Source: Rhynchonema sp. JSB1_4
Taxonomy: Eukaryota > Nematoda > Chromadorea > Monhysterida > Xyalidae
Reading direction: 5' to 3'
Assembly (NCBI GenBank): GCA_030248065.1
Contig: JASAMV010001066.1
Span: forward strand, 27,924 to 91,923
Length of the DNA: 64,000 nucleotides
Part shown: piece by piece, positions 30,823 through 42,800 of the stretch
Layout: every line of letters starts with the position of its first letter
Position numbering within the stretch: the stretch's first letter is position 1
The notes under the pieces: generated by a model
What the model was told of the DNA's origin: nothing
Database searches by the model: none
Seen by the model: only the letters and a program-made list of their open reading frames with translations
Translations under genes and position numbers: made by a program

Positions 30823-33800
30823 TTATTCTCTGTCTCTGTCAATCTTTTCTCTCACTATATCGCTGTGTGCAAACGCACCAACCCCCGCCATCTCCATCAA
30901 ACTTCTGTCCGGATTTTCGTCCCATCTGCCTGGTAACGGAACCTGCAAATTTGTAATGCCAGACGTGTATCGATTTATAGGCGAAGAACTTTTGATCGGA
31001 ACGATGTGAAGTAGCCGTCCGATCGCTGATAAATATTTCAATTTACAACCTCCACAGCTCACCTTCGATCTATGTTCTGCTTGGCGTTGTTCCCAGCGTT
31101 TGTGCTGCTGTTGCATGGCCAGGGCAGTTGGGGGCCCGCAACCCCACACCTGAAACATCACACAATCAGCAACAGTGGCTGACAATAAGACCACAACAAA
31201 TTTTTTGGTCACTCTTTCAGAGGCCTCCTGCCCTTTGGTTTGGGTATGAGAAATTTTTCGAGAAAATTTACCGAAATTTGGGCCGAAGTTCGGAACTTTA
31301 CGATTTCTCAACGACGCCACTGCCAATAATAGTAAACAATTACCGTACCTCGAGTGCATCTACATTCGACAGATCTGGCAATATGCTGATCAGCGGTTGA
31401 CTGCGTTCCGATTTGACCGTAATACCTGAAACATTTTCACACTGAAAAGGCAGTTCACGATGAAGTATTTTTGAAACACCCGTCATACAAGCGTGTGACG
31501 GACAAAATAGCGGCCACTGAAAGAGATGCGTAATTGGGGTGGAGAGTCATAGGTATGGGCTTAACTCCAAGTCTAAGACTGAACCCATGCCAAAATACTG
31601 CATAAACTTAAATAAACAAACAGCGGTCGCTGTATTTTCCACTACTGTTCCATCCGTAACCCCATACAAACAAATACCTGTGGCCGATCGGCCGTTCATG
31701 TTCATGCAAACGGTGACGTTTTCGTGTCTCGCACAGTCGGGCAACAACGTGACGCACAAACAGTCGACGCCGCCAAATGGGACGCTCGACTCTCTATAAG
31801 TCAGAAGTTGTTTGACGTTAATTCGCGGCATGATTACTTGCTCGGGGAGCTGATGTGAAACTGCGAAAATTATTTTTGGAGTTATTGTGGCAACCAGCGA
31901 AGAATAGGTGAGCGAAAGTCAGCTTCACAGTCAGCTTTACCCAAACGGGCAAAAAACGGAACGGGCCGTATCAACCTTGCTTGCATAGACTTGGCATGGA
32001 TTTGGGCTAATTTGGTTGACTTGTATTTGGTGACAGGGTCGCGCGTCAATTTCGGCCAGCGTAAGTGTTCCCTGATCTGCATCAAATCAACAACTTTTAC
32101 GCTGGTCTGAGTGCGTCTTATCTATCATAAAATGCAACTCAACCAAAATTTGTCCACGTCCATGCCAAGTCTATGCCAGCAAAGTAGATACGGCCCATGA
32201 ATGACCGAATTATTGATCACCTCCAGGACTGATCAATTGCTACAGCACACAATGAATCATCAACCAAATGCACCAGCGTGACGGTAGGCGCTTTGTATGC
32301 CAACACGTGCGTTTCGAATCTGAAAATGCACGCAGTTTTTGCGTTGGACAAAGATTGTACTACAATTTCAATGACACCGACAAGTAACATGACTAATTTT
32401 TGCTCGTTGACACGTTAAGTGCAAGTAGAATTTTCTCTCGGTCAAATTCTACCCAAGGTTCTGCGCAAAAAAATTGAAAATTTTGAAAAACCAAACCAAG
32501 CTTACCATTTCACAATCCCCCTAAAAAATACAGATCTTATGCGCCAGGCGTTGTTTGTTTCTCAAAGAAACCTTGTCTAAAAGTTCATTCGTTTCATTTG
32601 CACAGCACATTTTTGTCAATGCACAGTTTTGTCGCAGCACCAGATAACAGCTAATTAACTGGCCGCGTGATAAAAACGTTTTTTTCTCGAAAAACAGTGA
32701 AAAAACCGAAACAGAGCCGACCCTCGGCCTCGACCGAAGGTTCCCCCCAAAACACGGATTTTTTTCGGAATTAGGGACCGACTTCTTTCAAAACAGGAAT
32801 TCATCATGCTAAATGTCGCCGTAATTACTTGTCGTGGGCATAGCAGAACGTAATAACCGTTGTTAAACACACGCGCTGTGTCAGTAACACACAAAGTATG
32901 CGCCCAAAATGCTTGTATTGCGTTTCCCTATGCTTTATACACCACTGTTCTTTCGGTTTTTTTTCAAAAATAAAAAGAACCGGTTGTTCGGCCGGCAACA
33001 ACAATATATAGCAAATAGTAAGACATGTCACCTGTTCGTACTGAGCCCATGCTGTGCACTCTGGTAGAGCAGCGTCCAACAAGCAGGAACAGCAACTTGT
33101 TTGTCATTATCATCCGAGCTGGTACTGGTTGACTTGCATTCAGTCAGATACGATGTGGGTATGGCGCGTTCAACGAACCACAATTGCATCGGGGTTAGGA
33201 TGTCGGACACGGCCAATGGCCCCTGTTATCGATTATACAAGCTTGTCGAGTGCAACATCAGAGATGCAGCATCAGCATGTACAAGCGAAATGACCAGAAT
33301 ACGACCACGGTTGGTGCAGTAAAAGACGGAACAAGATACTTTTCTGCTTTGAATATTTTGCGATTGCGCTGGAGCGCTAAGTTCAATCAATGCAAAAGTT
33401 GTCTTCAACTCCGACCGCTACATCTGACGGTGGTCGATGACTGTTGAGCAACTTTTACACCGGTAAATGGGTGTTCCAATTCCAAAGATATCGCAAAATA
33501 GTCCAAAACAATATTTATCTTCTCTACGCCGTGCACCGGCCTTCAAACTTGATCCAGCCAGCCATGTGCATCTTTGGATCGATATGCAACTGCAACAATT
33601 TGTTGCGTTGCTTTTTGTGGCACACTGAGCCAGGAAGGTCGCTAGTCCTTCTTTTACCTGAACTTCAAAGTCTTCGCCCGTTAACCGAAGTCGAATCAAA
33701 TTTGAAACATCATCACAGCATCGCGGACAACACGCATTCAACGCACGCCAGCACGGCTCGTCGCGGTCAGACGTCTGTGAAATTATTATGGGAGCGCGTT

Positions 33801-34504
33801 TAGATCATTTTACGGAAACTTCAACAACAATTTTATGTGCAAAAACTAAATAAATACCGACCGATGCTCTTTTAATCGCTTCAGCAAATTTAAGGTCGGA
33901 TCCCGACTCCGACATCCACACGCCTGATGGCCGACAGCAGGCTCGGAGGAAATTTGAGAACTCTGAATGAGGAACGGGCAAGCTCAGGACGACAAAAGGA
34001 AAAAAGTAAAAAAAACAAACAGGATTTTGACAGAAAATGAAGAATTTATCCGTGCCGAACCTGGCACCAATTCACCAACAACAGAGCAAGGATCGACAGA
34101 CAAGCGAACCAGCAAATCACAACCGTGTCTCACGTACGAATCTTTATTCAAACGGTCGGACTCAGCGGACAACGATCGGAACAGTGCAGCGCCAAGTTCT
34201 TGGCCGAAACAATCCTGAAAAACAAGTTTTTGAATTGGGAGGATTGGCTAAAATCCTCCAAAACCAATTGCATGTGAAAAAAGCACAGGACACTGGTGAA
34301 ACTCACAGAAAAGGTTGAATTGAAATCCACATGAGATGAGTCTAATTTAGCGTGGAGTTTGTCAAATCCCGAAGTCAACTGATGCTCAAAAGCAGCTGAT
34401 TTCAATTCCAATCTGTTTTCGCACGTGGTCGGTGGTTGATTGCTTTTGCTTGATTCTTGCGCATCTCCATGTTTTGCCTTTGGGGCGCTTTGGTCATTAC
34501 CCAT
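30823..34504 (-). CDS. MEAK7: TLDc-domain protein similar to MEAK7 (TLDC1), nine exons
   Basis: Human MEAK7 is a myristoylated lysosome-associated TLDc protein linked to alternative mTOR signalling (family knowledge). Exons, in gene order: 34307-34504, 34061-34214, 33862-33962, 33658-33774, 33032-33222, 31678-31793, 31349-31425, 31063-31149, 30823-30942; all phases agree, about 386 aa against about 456 in human. Evidence: Met-Gly-Asn start, helical LFRSLSAESDRLNKDSYVRH segment in the EF-hand-like region, VPACWTLLYQSAQHG matching the TLDc start, ESSVPFGGVDCLC, LISILPDLSNVDALE joined to VWGCGPPTALAMQQQHKRWE, and a C-terminus DENPDRSLMEMAG that parallels MEAK7. Two acceptors are ATGTTTCAG. The TLDc core is shorter and more diverged than usual. 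Exon 4 and the 33032-31793 interval are weakest; an exon may be missing there. Confidence 0.72.
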
Positions 34505-35128
34505 GATCTTGATTGCAAAAATAATCTGGTCCCCAGGTTTCGCTCCGTGCTGTTCAGTTTCTTCACATAATTATCATTTGTGAGCGGGCATGGGCAGGGC
34601 GGGCGCAATCGCAGACTCAATCCTACCCCAGTTTTCTTTTGCTTTGATTTGAAAAAGGCCGGCTGCAATGCTGATTGTTGACTGCGATTATTTGTTTCTT
34701 TCGATGTTCCATTGATTTGTTCATTGCATCAGTTTCAATCTGGGAGGGATTGGATTGAGTTGATGGATTGTTTTGATGGATCCTGACTGAGCACAACTGC
34801 AACAATAACATGAACAACGATCGCGTTTATTTGCACTGACACGCAAATGGTTTTGAACCAGTGTTATTGCGGCATGAAAAATAACGTGATAGATATTACT
34901 GAGTCTGAAGTTTTATTAATTTGGCCAGAAACGCACCCACTTATTAATGCTAAACGCGGAACATCAGCTACTTCGTGCGCCTAAAGTTAGCTCAGGAGAG
35001 CGAGCACTCAGTCAGTACAGAAATGTCCTGAGAGCGTCGAACAACCGAGTGACCACAGACAAGTGACAAAAACCCTGAAAACAAACAAATAACTGAAAAC
35101 GGGATAAAAAAATGTTTCCGTCAAATGT
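34505..35128. other. Spacer between MEAK7 and F-box gene D
   Basis: Lies between the 5' end of MEAK7 and the 3' end of F-box gene D, both on the minus strand. No exon, repeat or RNA gene was recognised. Confidence 0.5.
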
Positions 35129-38100
35129 TTACGCGAACTGATGATAATTTTCAATGGTGATTTCGGTGCCGAACCGAACGACCGTCAACGAACGACCAAC
35201 AAAACGCAAAAGACAGCCTTCAATTGTCGACCTGGCCATTTCGTGTCGCCAACGTCGCTGTGAAACATCAGTGGGCGCGATGCTGTGCCCATTCTTCACG
35301 CTGTAATCAATCGTGATCGGACTGTGACTGCTGTCAGTACGAGTTGTCAGTCGTTGTTTGTCAGTTAGTCCGATCACAAACCCCAACATCTGTCTGATTG
35401 ACAATCGTGCATGACAATCCATGTAGAGTGTGTTCAGACGTGGACATGTGTCAATCAATTGAAACATCAGCGCGTTCACTTGCGACTGTGCAATGTTGGG
35501 TGATTGTAGACACAGTTGTAGCACTTGCAGTTCGGGCAGCGCTAGTTTGAATGTGGCAGGCAATGTTTGGATGCGTGCATGCGCGTGTACGTATAGTTGG
35601 CGCAGCCAAGGCAGTTGGACGCAGACCTTGGCCAGATGGGTGAGTTGACTTTGCGTGGCGCATTTCAACGACAAACGACGCAAATTGGTGAACAGCTGGT
35701 AGCGAGCGTTGAACGCACGACCGAACTCTACGTCACGCCGATTGGCTTGTTCGAATCCGACAACACGCGAGCGCACCACATCTGTAGTTGGAATAGATGG
35801 ATGGATTGAGCATGCATAAAATTTGGGCATTGATTCCGTGTCGTGGTCACGTGACATGTTTGCGCCGAGTGTATCTTGCTCAAGTAACTGCTCTTGCGAT
35901 TAATTTCGAGCATCATAGGCTTCGCTACAGCTTTTACGCTAGTCAAAATTAGCGACATCCCACAGAACCGAAATACCATAGACACAAAAAGTCGCATGAA
36001 CAAGACAGGAAAAACGATCCGCACCAGGTTTGGGACCAGCCAAAACATGGTTTTGTTAACCAACTAAGATTGTTTACTTTGGCCAAGAACTCGTCCGAAT
36101 TACAAACTCTCACCATTCTTGCACAGCCAGCGCAGGAAAAACCCCTGTTTCCCTCTCATATCGCATCCCGGCACATTATCGCTGATTTTGCCCACCACGA
36201 CGTGGTACCTGACGGCAGGCGCGTTGAACAACATCAGATTTACTGAAAGACAATAATTTGTGATGAATTTGTTTTTCTATTAGGATGCGCATCGCCAACG
36301 AACATCTCAGTGCAATGTTTACATTTTAGTTCTGTGTTGAAACATTTTGTAATGTAGTTGGGGTTGGTTGTTAGGGCAACGGCAAGATGTATAGTCCAGC
36401 CACCAGCTCATGAGACGACTTTTTTTAAAGCTTGCTTGGCCGCATTCAAAAATGCTCCAGATACACGTGTTTTCGCAAACAAAAGAAAGAGATTGGCTGA
36501 GGGAGATGATGACAAGTTCCAGCTGGCTGACCTCAATTTGTTGCGTGCTTACGCGAACAGCAGCGTTGTTCAGCACACAAATGTTTTGGGAGTCAAAAGG
36601 GAATTTACGCACCGAGTGGAGAGCGTGTTTTTTAAAAATACGTGCGTTTCTCTTTCTTTCATTTCCGAAATACGTGGAACCGGAACATTGTTGGATCCGC
36701 ACAAGCCAATTTCAAAAAAAGTCGTCTCATGAGTTCGTGGCTGGACTATAAACAGTTTTAGAAAACAGATAGCTCAGCTTATGCGCACGGCACACATATT
36801 CAGAATTTTTCACATCAACACAACAATTCAGCCCAGTGCAAACCATTGAACTGATTTCGATGTTGAAAGAGCATTATGGTGTTCAATCTATTGAATCGAT
36901 CGATGAGCGATCGTAATGTGTGAATGCGTCGTGCGTCATTCAAGCCAATCAACTGCAGCGTGCCAATGTTGCGACACAAACGTGTCAGTGTCGACAGACT
37001 GTCGAACGACGATTGACTGACACTCGATGCGACATTGGTGGTGTCTTTGTTGTCGTGCGCTTGCTCGAATGCACTTAGCGTACGGTAATCGTCTGTAAAG
37101 ATTGGGCTGAGTACCAAGTAGACGTACACTTGGAATCAGTAGCTTTGGAAAATGAACTTGGGTAACATGTTCGTAGGACTGTCGTTGCATTTTGGTCAGA
37201 ATACAGTTCAGAAGTTGGCTTTCTCCAAATCCAAACCGGAATTCCAAATCCCTCTTTGTTAGGTCACGTGACCACTTGATGCATTCGCACTGGCGATGTC
37301 CCGGCACACCGCCCGTCTGTGAAAACAGGGCGAAACGGCAGACTAAACTCACAGTCACAACTACTGTCATGACGGAGTCTACCAGAACGATACTCACCAC
37401 AAGTAACTTCTCAAAACTCGCGCGCGCGTGCGTACCTTCATAACTATCCAACGTCACATGGCTGTCAGTGACTGTCGCGTGCTTGACATTTGTCCATGTC
37501 TGTGGCAGTCGCATCAATGCAGCCAATGCGTGACACACCAATGACAGACTCTTTTTGTCGACAGGTTGTAGATGTGTGAACACGTTGGTCCAAAAATCGC
37601 GCAGATTTAGAATTGAGCACATGGATTGTGGCAGTAGGGGAGGGCGATCGGTGGGCACTGCACCAGATGGGCACGGGGGCTGGGCATGAAGGGGAAGACA
37701 ATAATATTGTGGAATGCGGGTGCAGATAGACATTGAATTTCAGCATGTTGGTAATCGGATTGGATCAAATCGGTACAGACAAGTTTCACGCTGACCGAAA
37801 TGCATAAAATTGCAAATGAAAATCTGGAATTATTTTATTACGAACTCACATTACCAGGACCAATTCCATCACCAAGTTTGATACCGAACCGACCCAACCA
37901 ACTTGTTCCCCATCCCCATCCACATTGGTGCGTGACCGTTTCTTCACGCGATGTCCATCTTCTTCTTGGTCGCTTTGCACACGCACACGTTTGGTTCGTT
38001 TCGATGTTGTGACCAACGCGTGCGGATCGATGCGCGTGCAATCAACCACAAACGACGGCAATATGTGTGTTGGCTGAAACATCAGTCTGTCGGTCACCCT

Positions 38101-39267
38101 GTACGTCAGTGAGTGGCAAAGCCAGGGTTGGACAAACATTTTTTAAACGTTTTTTTAAATTTTAATTTAAAAAAAATTTTTGCTCAAGCGTGGGCGAAGA
38201 ACAGACCTGAGGGGTGGTTGTGGACAGCTTGTCAACATTACGAGGTGCATGGTCCGATGCTACTGGTTGTGCTGCCTGAAACATCAGCCAGACACTGAGT
38301 GTGCCAGTGAGTTTGGCAAGTGGAGAAAACACAATATAAGGTGTTCTTTTAATAGTAAACTCCTTGGACCGAGATCTTGGCCCCCAATCCGCCGCTAAAT
38401 CCCCAAATTGCCAAGATACTCCGGACAGTGAATAATTTTTGGAGACACTCTCTGAAGATGACGGGTTCAGATCATGTCACCCACCACCACGAAGAGTGCA
38501 TCCGGTTTTGTACCTGGGTGATTGTTGCGGAAAGATGATCATGAGACAGTGCACCATTGACTGGTGGTGTTACTGATTGGGAGGAAGCTGTGGACAAATC
38601 GTGACCTGGCAGAGTATCGATGACCAAATCGGATTGCTGCAATTAACTTAGATATCGCATTTTATCATGAAACATCACAAAAGTTGGCACCGAGCCAACC
38701 TCGTGTTCAGCCTTGATCACCACGAGTTGTTCAGTGAACACAATGTTGTTGTCGAAATGCGTTGCCGCAACCGGGGGAGGGGGCACAAACGCGTTCGGCG
38801 AGTACTGGAAATCAAAAACAATCTTTTTATGATGTCTATGTAGCAATAGTTTTTTGAGTATCCGTGCAGTGCGCACAAACGCCGCTCCCGAAGCATTAAT
38901 TGAAACAGGTGGCAATTATGGTTGTGGTCATGTAGCTGGCTGCATGGTGCTCGGGCCAATGAAGCACCAGCAGAACGAACAGAAAACACTACTGCCAATC
39001 ACCTACAATGTTTGAATCAGTGAATTGCCAGTGCGCATTATTAGTATCAGAGTCGCGCGCACTGTCGGCACGTGCAGGTATGGCGTCCCTCGATGTTTGT
39101 GTGTAGAGCATGGCGAGCATGAGGTCGATGACATTGTCCCTGATCAACAACAACGCGCGTTCTTTGTCCGATTCACCGCGGTCGTGCAACCGTGTCAATT
39201 CGTTGTACATCAACAACGTCGCCTTCACGCGATCGTCGCACGCATCCGATACTGATCCGATTGACAT
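35129..39267 (-). CDS. F-box protein with leucine-rich-like C-terminus, paralogue D
   Basis: Lowest-coordinate member of a four-gene tandem array. Exon 1 (39003-39267) encodes a short helical module containing ELTRLHDRGESDKERALLLI. Middle exons (about 38640-38900, 38540-38640, 37880-38090) are Pro-rich then basic (KRTKRVRVQSDQEEDGHRVK), a likely nuclear-localisation stretch. The F-box-like exon near 37440-37700 contains DFWTNVFTHLQPVDKKSLSL followed by VCHAL. Next come LTRLCRNIGTLQLIGLND (about 36830-37100), GKISDNVPGCDMRGKQGFFL (about 36110-36245), and a last exon 35129-35781 with leucine-rich-like strands and a conserved TEITIENYHQFA end. F-box proteins usually recruit SKP1-cullin ubiquitin ligases; substrate unknown. 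It is highly diverged from A and B except in exon 1. A 361-bp MITE and a hAT fragment lie in introns. Confidence 0.65.
36390..36750. mobile_element. 361-bp MITE, copy 1 (F-box D intron)
   Basis: Inverted ends: TATAGTCCAGCCACCAGCTC and the complement of GAGTTCGTGGCTGGACTATA, extending inward through ATGAGACGAC. Same length and nearly the same sequence as 54988-55348. TA at each edge could be the target duplication. Internal frames differ between copies, so it is probably non-coding. Confidence 0.9.
38122..38180. mobile_element. hAT-type element fragment (one end only)
   Basis: CAGGGTTGGAC followed by mixed A/T runs matches the left end of the complete copies at 26232 and 28798. No right end or target duplication was found, so this is a relic or a fortuitous match. 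Confidence 0.4.
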
Positions 39268-39848
39268 CACGACTACCTGAACCTGACGCAAATAGTTAAT
39301 TGATGTCGTAGATATAAACCACAGCTATGCACACAAAACGGTCATGTGCGTTCACATGCACGGCATCAAAATTGAAGAACACACAGTAAACCAGACCAAG
39401 TCCGACTATGATTGCTTCGAACATCGTAATATCAATCATAACAAAAGCATCTTTTCTTTCTTGACCGAGTATGGACTAATTTTACACTTTTCCCAACAAC
39501 CCATAAGATCCGTGTAAAAATCATCGTAGAAATCGATTAATATCAGTTGATCTTCAAAAACAAACCAATAACAAATAGTATTTCAGAAAACAAAGCAGTG
39601 GAAAAGTACAAAGCTCAAATTCACCCACAAAAACGTTCATGGACGATCTGTAATTAAAATACAATCACCACCAAAAAATCTTCGCGACATAATCATAATC
39701 AGATGAGTGGGACCCGGACATTTTCGGCCCTAAAAACAATATGGCGCCAAAGCAACAGAACGGCAGATAGGTAAAAACATCATATAATCAACAAATCGTT
39801 CAACAATATAATTCAGCGCACATCGAGACGGTCACTATCGAAGTGGAT
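39268..39848. other. Spacer between F-box genes D and C
   Basis: 581 bp of AT-rich sequence between the 3' end of gene C and the 5' end of gene D. It presumably holds gene D's promoter. No other feature was seen. Confidence 0.5.
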
Positions 39849-42800
39849 CTATTTGAACGAGTACGCTTGATAATTGCCAATGTGCACCCGTTTTTCAGTG
39901 CCGAGTACGTCGAATGTCAACGACCCGACACCAGCAGCATCTTTGTCAGAAGCAGCGGGCAGCGTGTACGCGTTTGCGAACGTGATGTGTTGTGCCTGAG
40001 GCAGACTCGTGTCCAACAGCTGGATCCATTTCAACTCCGGGTCATCCTCGCCCACCAATGAGATCCAGTCGGTTCCCTGCAGGTTGTGGGCAAACTTTGG
40101 GATTGGGGTTGCGATCAGATTGACGCCGAGCATTTTTGCGTTGCGCCTGTGCATCAATAACCTCGCCCAACAACCGAATAAAGTACCGACACAAACAAAT
40201 CCAGCATAATGATCGGTTCTGGTTTTCTGAGAATTTCGATCAGCGTGAATATCGATCGCTACAACTGCCCGGACACAAGTCTCACGCTGGTCAAGGCATC
40301 AGTAAACAGCGGAATATCGTTGCTACGAAAACGTCACTTGACCAGGCGAGGCACAAGATCCCATCCGCTCACCAAGTTTACTGTCGACCATCAAACACAG
40401 CGTTTCACCTGAATTTCAGCCATCGCCTTCTGCCTGGCATGTCCGTTGTAGTCGATCCGTATGGTCCGCCCGCGTGCGTCTCCGTTGCACAACAATTGAT
40501 CGACGAATTCGACAGCACATCCAGCCGCCAGTGGCACATTGGTGAGCATGCACACGCACTGCAATCGGACGCAATGGGACGCCAGTTTGTAGAGCACTCC
40601 AAGCACGTCGTCGCGTGTGATCAACGCCGATGTAGCGTTCAGGCCGAGTTTGCGCAGTCGACGGAATGCGGTTGGCGGCAATTGTGCGCTCAGAACGGTG
40701 ATGTTCTTGACGGCGTCACCCAGAATGATGTGCACCACTTCGATGTTGACCAGACCGGGCGCACTGGAACATCAGCGAGGCTGTATAATGGAACAATAAG
40801 TGTTTTGGGCCAGGTAATCTGGTGCAGTCGCCCTGACGATGGTCTGGTGCACAGTCCGTGTGTGGAAACAGGTGGAAACGGTCAACTAGGCAGGCAACAT
40901 TTCACCAGTCAGGTATTGGGTCCGAGAAGTGGATGGTCATGTTTTGCATACAGTAATCGTTTCAGAAGCCCACATATTCAATTACCACGTGCGGTTGTTT
41001 GATGTACCCCTATCGTCTCTGAAACGATAAAACTACTACTACTACTACTACTACCACGATCCGATTCCATCAACCAAGCGTGGTATCCAGCACACCGGCG
41101 TGCGTGTTTAATTTCGGCGTGTTCTCTCCATCGCCATTTCCATACAAAACTTCGTGACCCACCATTTTGTGACGAATGTCTTCAGCGCGTTGTCGTCATC
41201 GAATTGCACTTCGAAAGTGGTCAACATCGGAAACACGTTGTCGGTCAGACTCGGTCGCAGTTTGTTGAATAATTGCTTGTCGCTCTCAAGCAGATCGATA
41301 GTGACGATTTGATTGCGCATGGCCAGAGTATCTGCAATAAGTGAGTTGGGTTCTGGCTTTGTAATTGCACCATTCAATTCGTTTCCACAGACAAACGGTG
41401 CGCCACATTTACACTAGATGGTCAATGTTTCGGAACTGGTTTCCAATTCGATCAAACACCGCACGACATTCGATTTCAAATGTGCGTTCCGACTTGCCTA
41501 CATACCAATGGGCGTTGCACCAGGGCATCGTCAGTGCAAATGCGTCTGCCAACCTTTTACGAGTCCGTCCAGAAACGCTGTCCGCTTTTTGTTCGTTGCC
41601 GTGTGTTCAGCGCCAAAGAACAGCTCGAATTTTAATCCAGGTCGGACAACATTGAGAAGCGAACCTGAAATGAACAGTAGCCGCACTAACTGCTAGTATT
41701 TCAGATGATATTCTGTGTAAAGAACGAGATGATTCTTTATAGGTTCTCCTAGTGTAGCGGTAAGATAGGATAGGTCAGTCTTAGATTATTACGGTAAATC
41801 AGTGCACGAGGACCAAGGTTACGGTATTGTTGATTTATTATGATATGACAATACGTTATGGTAATCAATACAATACGGGGTTACGGTAACGTACGGGTGG
41901 CTTGATGGCTATACGGTATATGACGATGTTGGGTGATATGGCTTTGGGTATACGATGAACCTCGAGCCATGACGGGCGGCTCCTTTTATAGGGACACTGT
42001 CACATGATCACCTGTCTGTGATTAGTCACTGATGTTTGGATTATCTCTCCTCCCACGCTACAATAATTACATGGGAACCATATCCGATGAGTCACTATGA
42101 CATCATTGTGTGGGTGGCCACGTGACTACTACGTCATTGATGACTAAGCAAATCTGTCTGGAACAGATTCACATCAGATGACATCAGTCGTGGGTGAGTC
42201 ACCCACGCTACATCTTTAGATCTGGGTTAGGGCTTCTATTTTTTCAGCCACTTTCTCAACGGGGCTTCTGTTGGAGGGGCTTCTACTTTTTCAGGTGTGT
42301 TTGATGAAAAACTTCGTTGGGGGGGGGCTAAAATCTAAAAAAAAATCGTGAAGGAGACTGCAGACCCGTGCGGTGTACGACACCTGTTTCGAAAGTCAAA
42401 CGTGTGCGTGGGTACATAAAATTGCGAAAAACGATCCGTCAATCAAAAACCCAAATTGAACGAACGCAAATAATTGTTTTGATGTTGATACAGTTGAATG
42501 TTGTTGAGTCGCGGCCAGTTGTTGTCAGCAGCATCGTTCAGAATGTGTTGCAATCGACTGACGCGTGGCTGCACTGTCAACCAGATCAACTGCAGTTGCG
42601 TGATGTTGCGACAAAGACGCACCAACTGCGATACGTTCGCACACCAATCGCCGAAGACCAGACCTGGCTCGGTCGGTGCGTGCATCGTGGCGTACACCTG
42701 CACGGAGCGATTGTTGTCTCAATTTTTATGCAAAAAGATACATTTTAACAGAAGAGTGGTTTATTGCGTCGACACCCACTCAAAAGTAAGGGAAGAAGAT

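Noticed and set aside
35740..35765. GTTCGAATCC, a T-loop-like string suggesting a tRNA gene
   Set aside because: It lies within the F-box D coding exon and no acceptor stem, D-arm or anticodon arm could be built around it.
36358..36751. 124-aa and 113-aa frames inside the 361-bp MITE
   Set aside because: The frame is not preserved in the second copy at 54988-55348; transposon sequence without transposase features.
41753..42052. Solo LTR with TG...CA ends
   Set aside because: Not rejected outright but kept at low confidence: no target-site duplication and two possible right ends.
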